From contig JAADFC010000112.1 of assembly GCA_013153105.1 (NCBI GenBank), forward strand, positions 1-8,681: a stretch of DNA of 8,681 nucleotides, written 5' to 3'. This document shows positions 4,701 through 8,681 of this stretch, piece by piece. The number at the start of each line of letters is the position of its first letter. Positions within the stretch are counted from its first letter, which is position 1. A program made the position numbers and the translations under genes. Source of the stretch: Thermoproteota archaeon (GTDB lineage: Archaea > Thermoproteota > Thermoprotei_A > Sulfolobales > Pyrodictiaceae). The notes under the pieces are model-generated. The model worked only from the letters and a program-made list of their open reading frames with translations. It was not told the origin of the DNA and ran no database searches.

Positions 4701-7700
4701 ATGCGCGCCACCGTACACGCGGCTAGGCTCCAGGCCCTACTGCTGCTGGGGCTCGTGCTCCTCTCCGGGCTCCAGCCCCTGCTAGCCTACGCGCAGGAGG
4801 CAGAGGCCACGGCTACCGTGACTGTTGACGTGAGGCTGCGCCTGGCGGCGGAGGCCCTGGTGCTCCGCGGCAGCCTGTACGCGGCCCTCAACGCCCTCGG
4901 CGTAGCGAACATGAGCGACCCCGCCGAGATCGCGGCGGCGCTGGGCGTGAACGAGACCGTGGCAGCCGCGGTCGCGGAGGCCCTATCCCTCAACGCTACA
5001 GCGATAATGTCCATGGACGCCGAGCAGCTCGCCAGGCTCGTAGCCCTGCTACGCGTGGCCCACGAGGCGGCGAAGGCTAAGCTCGAGGCGCAGGCTCGCC
5101 AGGAGGCCCAGGAGATACGGGTGAGGCTCCAGGAGAAGCTGCTGGCCAAGGTTGCTGAGAGGGCCCGCGAGGCCGCCGCCAGGTACAACGACACCGTGCT
5201 GGCGCAGCTGGCGGAGCAGCTCGAGGCCGCGCTGGCCCGCGGCGACCTGCGCGCAGCCGCCGAGATAGCTGCGAGGATAGAGGCTAGGATACGCGTGCTC
5301 GCCGCCGCCGAGATAACCGCCAGGGTCACGAGGGCCGCAACCAGGCTGCTTAAGGAGATAGCCGAGAAGGGCGTGGAGGAGATAGCAAGGATACAGAGGA
5401 GCCTCCACCTGGCCATGACGCTGCTCGAGAGGATGAAGATAGAGAGGGGCGTGGTGGATGAGCATGCGGTGAGGAAGCTGGTTAAGGCGCTCGCCGAGCT
5501 TGAGACTGTGAACGCCACCGTTAGCATGGTGGCCAGCGTCTCGGCCGAGGCCAACAGCACAGCCGCAGCCCTCGAGGCCTGGAGGGCGGCCCTCGAAGCC
5601 AAGCTCGAGGAGCTGCGGGCCCAGGCGGAGGCGCTGCTCAACGGCACCGCCGGCGGCTTGGCGGCGGTGCAGGCTAGGGCGGTGGCCAGGCTGCTCGACC
5701 GGGTTAACGCGACCCTCGCCGAGGCCGGCCAGCTGATAGAGAGGGGCGACCTCCGCGCCGCCGCCGCACTGCTCGCCAGGGCCCAGGCCGACCTGGCCAG
5801 GGCGGCTGCAATGCTCGCGGCCGCGGCCAGCGTAGACATGGTGGCGGAGCTCGAGGCCAGGCACCGCATGCCGGAGCTGCCGGGCATAGTCTGGATAATG
5901 GAGAAGGTTAAGGCCAAGGCCTCTATGGCCGCGTGGGACCAGCTGCTCGAGAGGGTCAACAAGACCATAGCCGAGACCGAGGCGTTGATAAACGCCACCC
6001 TCCAGGCGCTCGAGAACGCCACCATAGACGCGGAGGCCAGGGCCAGGATAGAGGCGCTCCTCGCCAGGGCCAACGAGAGCCTCGCGGAGGCCAAGGCTGA
6101 GCTGGAGCTGGCGCTGCAGCTGAAGGCCGAGGGCCGCAGCGAGGAGGCCCTCTACCACCTACGCCTCAGCCTCCAGGCCTCAGTGAAGGCCTACGGCTAC
6201 GCCAGGGCCGCCTACGCGGTGGCCGCGGGCGCGGGACTTGCCGAGCAGATAAGGAAGGCTGTGGAGAAGCACATGGAGGAGGCTAGGAGGAAGGCCGAGG
6301 AGGCAACCAGGAAGATAATGGAGCACATAAACAAGACGATAAACGTGACCATGCCCTGGGGCGGCGGGGGCGGCAAACACCACGGAGGCCACCGCGGCGC
6401 CGGCCAGGGCCAGGGCAACGCCACTGCCACAGCCGAGTTCAACGCGACCATGGCGTCCAGCCTCCAGGCCAAGCTCGGAGAGCTGCGGGCCCAGGCGGAG
6501 CTGCTCGCCCAGGTCGAGGCCAGCCTACAGGCCAACGCCACCGCCGCCGGCAGGGCTGAGCAGCTGCTCCGCATCATAGCCGAGGCGGAGGCCAGGCTCA
6601 ACGAGAGCCTCGCAGCCGCAGCCTCCGGCGACGCCGAGGCAGCTGCGAGGCTGCTGGCCGACGCAGAGAAGCTGGCCAGCCGCGCGGAGGACATGCTCGA
6701 GAAGCTTCGGGCCAGCCTCGAGCAGCGCCTCGAGGCCCAGCTTCAGGTGCTCCAGCAGGCAGCCGCGAGCCTCGAGGCAATAGCCAACGCCACAGCAGCC
6801 GTCAACGCCACTGTTGCGGTGAACGTTACCACGGCGCTGCAGCTGATAGCGGAGGCCAAGGCCAGCCTCTCCACCGCCGCCCAGCTGCTCGCCGAGTACA
6901 GGGCCACCGGCAGCCTCGAAGCCCTAGCCCAGGCCGCGGCAGCGCTGGCCGAGGCCAGGGCCAAGCTTGAGGAGGCAGCCGCGCTGCTCGGCATCAGCCT
7001 AGACGAGGCGGCGGGCCAGGCCGCGGCGAAGACCCGCGAGGCCGCCGAGAAGATGCTGGAGAAGATAGCCGAGCTAAACGAGACCCTCAGCGACGTGGAG
7101 GAGGCGCTGCAGCAGCTCGCAACAATAGAGCTCGACGCCGAGGCAGCAGCGAGGCTCAGGCTCGCCGCCCAGCTAGCCGCCAACGCCAGCGTCGAGCTCG
7201 AGGCCGCAGCAACACTAGCCGCCGAGGCGAAGGCCCAGGCCGAGGCCAACGCCACCCTCGCAGCCGAGCTGCTCGCCGAAGCCCACGCAAGGCTGGCCGC
7301 GGCGGAGAAGCTCGTCCACCGGGCCGCAGCAGAGGCCAAGGCGGCGATACAGCTCCAGATAAGAGCACTCGAGAAAACAATAGCAGAGGCGAAGGCCAAC
7401 ATAACCAGGATGCAGGCCAAGATCGAGGAGCTGCGGGCCCGCACCGCCGGCAACGAGACCGCACAGCAGATGCTAGACCAGGCAGCCCAGCACCTCGCCA
7501 AGGCCACAGCCGAGCTAGACGCGGCAGCCCAGCTGCTAGCCCAGGCCAGGGGCGAGACCAGCCTCACAGCCAAGGCCCGCCTGGTAGTCGAGGCCAGCAT
7601 ACACGTAGAAACAGCGCTCCTAGAGATAAACGCCGCGGCCACGATAATAGTCGAAGTAGAAGCCTCCGCCACAGCATCCAGCGGCGGCGGGATGCCCGCC

Positions 7701-7712
7701 CCCACACCCTAA
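4701..7712 (+). CDS. Giant exported alanine-rich coiled-coil glycoprotein with central Gly/His hinge
   Basis: A 1003-residue protein of unknown family. Residues 1-31 are a signal peptide (basic start, LLLLGLVLLSG core, AYA cleavage site before QE). The rest is almost entirely helical, built of Ala, Leu, Glu, Arg and Lys, with no cysteine and very few prolines. Pro/Gly breaks occur near MPELPG (about residue 396) and at 551-572, where MPW leads into GGGGGKHHGG and more Gly/His/Gln, splitting the molecule near its midpoint. Degenerate helix-turn-helix modules recur, with Gly turns at residues 181, 349, 478, 643, 737 and 951, most followed by an Ala-rich helix. Of 28 Asn, 26 are in N-x-S/T sequons, arguing for heavy surface glycosylation. 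The C-terminus (SSGGGMPAPTP) has no membrane helix, so it is secreted or held in the surface layer. An S-layer stalk, filament or adhesin-like spacer is inferred. It is divergent from the membrane regulator. Confidence 0.88.
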   Translation: MRATVHAARLQALLLLGLVLLSGLQPLLAYAQEAEATATVTVDVRLRLAAEALVLRGSLYAALNALGVANMSDPAEIAAALGVNETVAAAVAEALSLNATAIMSMDAEQLARLVALLRVAHEAAKAKLEAQARQEAQEIRVRLQEKLLAKVAERAREAAARYNDTVLAQLAEQLEAALARGDLRAAAEIAARIEARIRVLAAAEITARVTRAATRLLKEIAEKGVEEIARIQRSLHLAMTLLERMKIERGVVDEHAVRKLVKALAELETVNATVSMVASVSAEANSTAAALEAWRAALEAKLEELRAQAEALLNGTAGGLAAVQARAVARLLDRVNATLAEAGQLIERGDLRAAAALLARAQADLARAAAMLAAAASVDMVAELEARHRMPELPGIVWIMEKVKAKASMAAWDQLLERVNKTIAETEALINATLQALENATIDAEARARIEALLARANESLAEAKAELELALQLKAEGRSEEALYHLRLSLQASVKAYGYARAAYAVAAGAGLAEQIRKAVEKHMEEARRKAEEATRKIMEHINKTINVTMPWGGGGGKHHGGHRGAGQGQGNATATAEFNATMASSLQAKLGELRAQAELLAQVEASLQANATAAGRAEQLLRIIAEAEARLNESLAAAASGDAEAAARLLADAEKLASRAEDMLEKLRASLEQRLEAQLQVLQQAAASLEAIANATAAVNATVAVNVTTALQLIAEAKASLSTAAQLLAEYRATGSLEALAQAAAALAEARAKLEEAAALLGISLDEAAGQAAAKTREAAEKMLEKIAELNETLSDVEEALQQLATIELDAEAAARLRLAAQLAANASVELEAAATLAAEAKAQAEANATLAAELLAEAHARLAAAEKLVHRAAAEAKAAIQLQIRALEKTIAEAKANITRMQAKIEELRARTAGNETAQQMLDQAAQHLAKATAELDAAAQLLAQARGETSLTAKARLVVEASIHVETALLEINAAATIIVEVEASATASSGGGMPAPTP
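5607..7440 (+). repeat. Short conserved DNA repeats inside the coiled-coil gene
   Basis: A 16-base sequence GAGGAGCTGCGGGCCC occurs at 5607-5622 and 7425-7440. A 21-base exact match containing AGCTGCGGGCCCAGGCGGAG occurs at 5610-5630 and 6480-6500, exactly 870 bases (290 codons) apart. All encode ELRA(Q) in the same frame and probably mark old intragenic duplication of helical modules. Confidence 0.6.
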
Positions 7713-7738
7713 ATGGAAACCCCAAGGGAGAGTGGAGG

Positions 7739-8681
7739 CTAGCTGCCCCGCCCAGCCTTTTTCGCGTACACCCCACGTATCCTCTCCACAAGCCGCTCCG
7801 GCAGCTCCGGCCTCTCCGCAGCCTCCACAAGCTCCCTAAGCTTAGCCACACTCCTAACAGCCACCTCAACACTGTCAACCGGGATGCTAGAATACACGAA
7901 CCGGAGCGCCAGCTGCGCCGGAGTCATAGACTCCAACACCTCCGCCAGCTCCTCCCTAAGCTCGCTCTTCATAAACTCGTAGAGAGCCAGCGCGCTACGA
8001 TACCAGCCCCTCATCCTCTTCCCACCAGCATAGTAGGGTTCCAACCTGTCCCACTCCGGCATACCAGACTCCCCGAGCAACAGGCCCCCCGCATGAGGCA
8101 TCGAAACCACCACGCCACGACCCCGCTCCCTAGCCATCCGAGCCAGCGTGCCACCAGGCTCCTGCTCAACCATACTATACGGGAACCTCAAAACCTCCAC
8201 AACCTCCCTCCTCAAAGCCTCCCTAGCCGAGGCCACAGCGTCAACATCCGCCCCCAGCGAGACACCAACATGAAGCGCAAGCCCCTCCTCAACAAGAGCC
8301 GAAGCAGCCTCATACACCTCCGGCCTCCTCAACACGTCAAGCCCCGGCTCATGCAGAAACACAAGCTCAACCGGACAATGACCCAACACGTCACAGGCAG
8401 CCTCAACCTCCCCAACCAGGAACTCCGGCTCGAAACTCTGCCCCCCACTCTCACGATAGCCAACAAGAAGCCCCACAACAACACCCTCAAAATCACCGCC
8501 CAAACCCTCACGAAGAGCCTCAAGAGCACCCCTACCATAAACCGGCGCCGACACGAAGAAGTTCACACCAAGCCTCCTAGCCTCACCAACAAGACCAGCA
8601 ACATCCCTACGACCAAGCCCAACAAACGGACCCTTACCAGGAGCATAAACAGCCAACCCCACAACCGAAACCCTAAGCCCA
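7739..8681 (-). CDS. Aldo/keto reductase-fold protein, catalytic Asp and Lys not conserved (N-terminus outside window)
   Basis: The frame stays open to the right edge, and the residues before GTG 8662 read LRVSVVGLAVY, the first beta strand of aldo/keto reductases, so the true start is outside the window. Family landmarks in order: LGVNFFVSAPVYG (usually FFDTA..YG), FEGVVVGLLVGYRE (usually VVVATKVG), VELVFLHEP (catalytic His strand), LHVGVSLGAD (usually GVSN), LRFPYSMVEQ (usually V.YS), VVVSMPHAGGLLLG (usually PL..G.L.G), and a C-terminal ALRFVYSSIPVDSV with a basic VRSVAKL region where NADPH normally binds. Tyr and His of the Asp-Tyr-Lys-His tetrad are kept, but the Asp aligns with Val and the Lys with Leu, so ordinary reductase chemistry is doubtful. 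The coding strand is unusually G+T rich, unlike the other genes. It converges on the coiled-coil gene with a 26-base gap. Confidence 0.85.
   Translation of the reverse strand, partial: GLRVSVVGLAVYAPGKGPFVGLGRRDVAGLVGEARRLGVNFFVSAPVYGRGALEALREGLGGDFEGVVVGLLVGYRESGGQSFEPEFLVGEVEAACDVLGHCPVELVFLHEPGLDVLRRPEVYEAASALVEEGLALHVGVSLGADVDAVASAREALRREVVEVLRFPYSMVEQEPGGTLARMARERGRGVVVSMPHAGGLLLGESGMPEWDRLEPYYAGGKRMRGWYRSALALYEFMKSELREELAEVLESMTPAQLALRFVYSSIPVDSVEVAVRSVAKLRELVEAAERPELPERLVERIRGVYAKKAGRGS
7758..7762 (+). terminator. Candidate T-run terminator for the coiled-coil gene
   Basis: CCTTTTTCG lies 45 bases past the TAA of the coiled-coil gene, inside the 3' end of the converging aldo/keto-reductase-like gene. 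No other T-run follows the stop. Transcripts of the two genes would overlap at their 3' ends. Confidence 0.3.

Noticed and set aside
4787..6158. Long minus-strand open frames (over 360 codons) opposite the coiled-coil gene
   Set aside because: They translate to Ser/Ala-rich or Leu/Gly/His-rich low-complexity chains that mirror the Ala/Leu/Glu codons of the plus gene. They lack ribosome sites and a credible fold, and the plus frame has a signal peptide and a strong ribosome site.
6743..7705. Minus-strand 320-codon open frame opposite the 3' part of the coiled-coil gene
   Set aside because: Ala/Ser-rich shadow of GCC/GAG-type codons on the other strand; no start signal and no domain pattern.
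8660..8662. GTG as the start of the aldo/keto-reductase-like protein
   Set aside because: The in-frame codons upstream read GLRVSV, the conserved first strand of the family, so the gene very probably begins beyond the window.

Overview
The window looks like a piece of a GC-rich hyperthermophilic archaeal chromosome, most likely a crenarchaeon of the Desulfurococcales/Pyrodictiaceae type. This is inferred from the heavy use of AGG and ATA codons, GTG and TTG starts preceded by purine-rich Shine-Dalgarno tracts, T-run type terminators, TATA-like promoter elements, and families typical of archaea (RecJ-like DHH phosphoesterase, membrane-anchored winged-helix regulator). No phylogenetic marker gene is present, so the lineage is not proven. 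No RNA gene, insertion sequence or CRISPR array was found.

Layout: (1) the C-terminal end of an unidentified plus-strand gene (2-160) runs tail to tail into, and overlaps by 17 bases, a minus-strand DHH/DHHA1 phosphoesterase (144-1232). (2) A divergent intergenic region with inverted repeats leads to a plus-strand nitroreductase-family flavoprotein (1350-2054). (3) An unrecognised plus-strand protein with an N-terminal helix-turn-helix follows (2174-3298). (4) A minus-strand membrane protein (3356-4444) carries a signal peptide, an ectodomain, a long Thr/Gln/Pro/Ala linker, one membrane helix and a cytoplasmic winged helix. (5) Divergent from it is a 1003-residue exported, alanine-rich, coiled-coil protein (4701-7712). 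(6) A minus-strand aldo/keto-reductase-fold protein (7739-8681) converges on it and runs off the right edge.

The most interesting part is the divergent pair in (4) and (5). The membrane protein has the architecture of a one-component transmembrane transcription regulator. Its neighbour is a giant secreted helical protein in which 26 of 28 asparagines lie in N-glycosylation sequons and which is bisected by a Gly/His-rich hinge. Between them lies a 101-base stretch holding nine GAAC/GTTC tetramers, including a perfect palindrome, plus a separate perfect 19-base inverted repeat beside the regulator's putative TATA box. I infer a self-contained module in which a surface sensor controls an extracellular stalk or filament-like glycoprotein. 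This is a hypothesis from context and architecture only.

The right end shows a strand-linked composition shift. The plus strand becomes strongly A+C rich through the end of the coiled-coil gene and across the oppositely oriented aldo/keto-reductase-like gene, so the bias follows the DNA strand and not the coding direction.
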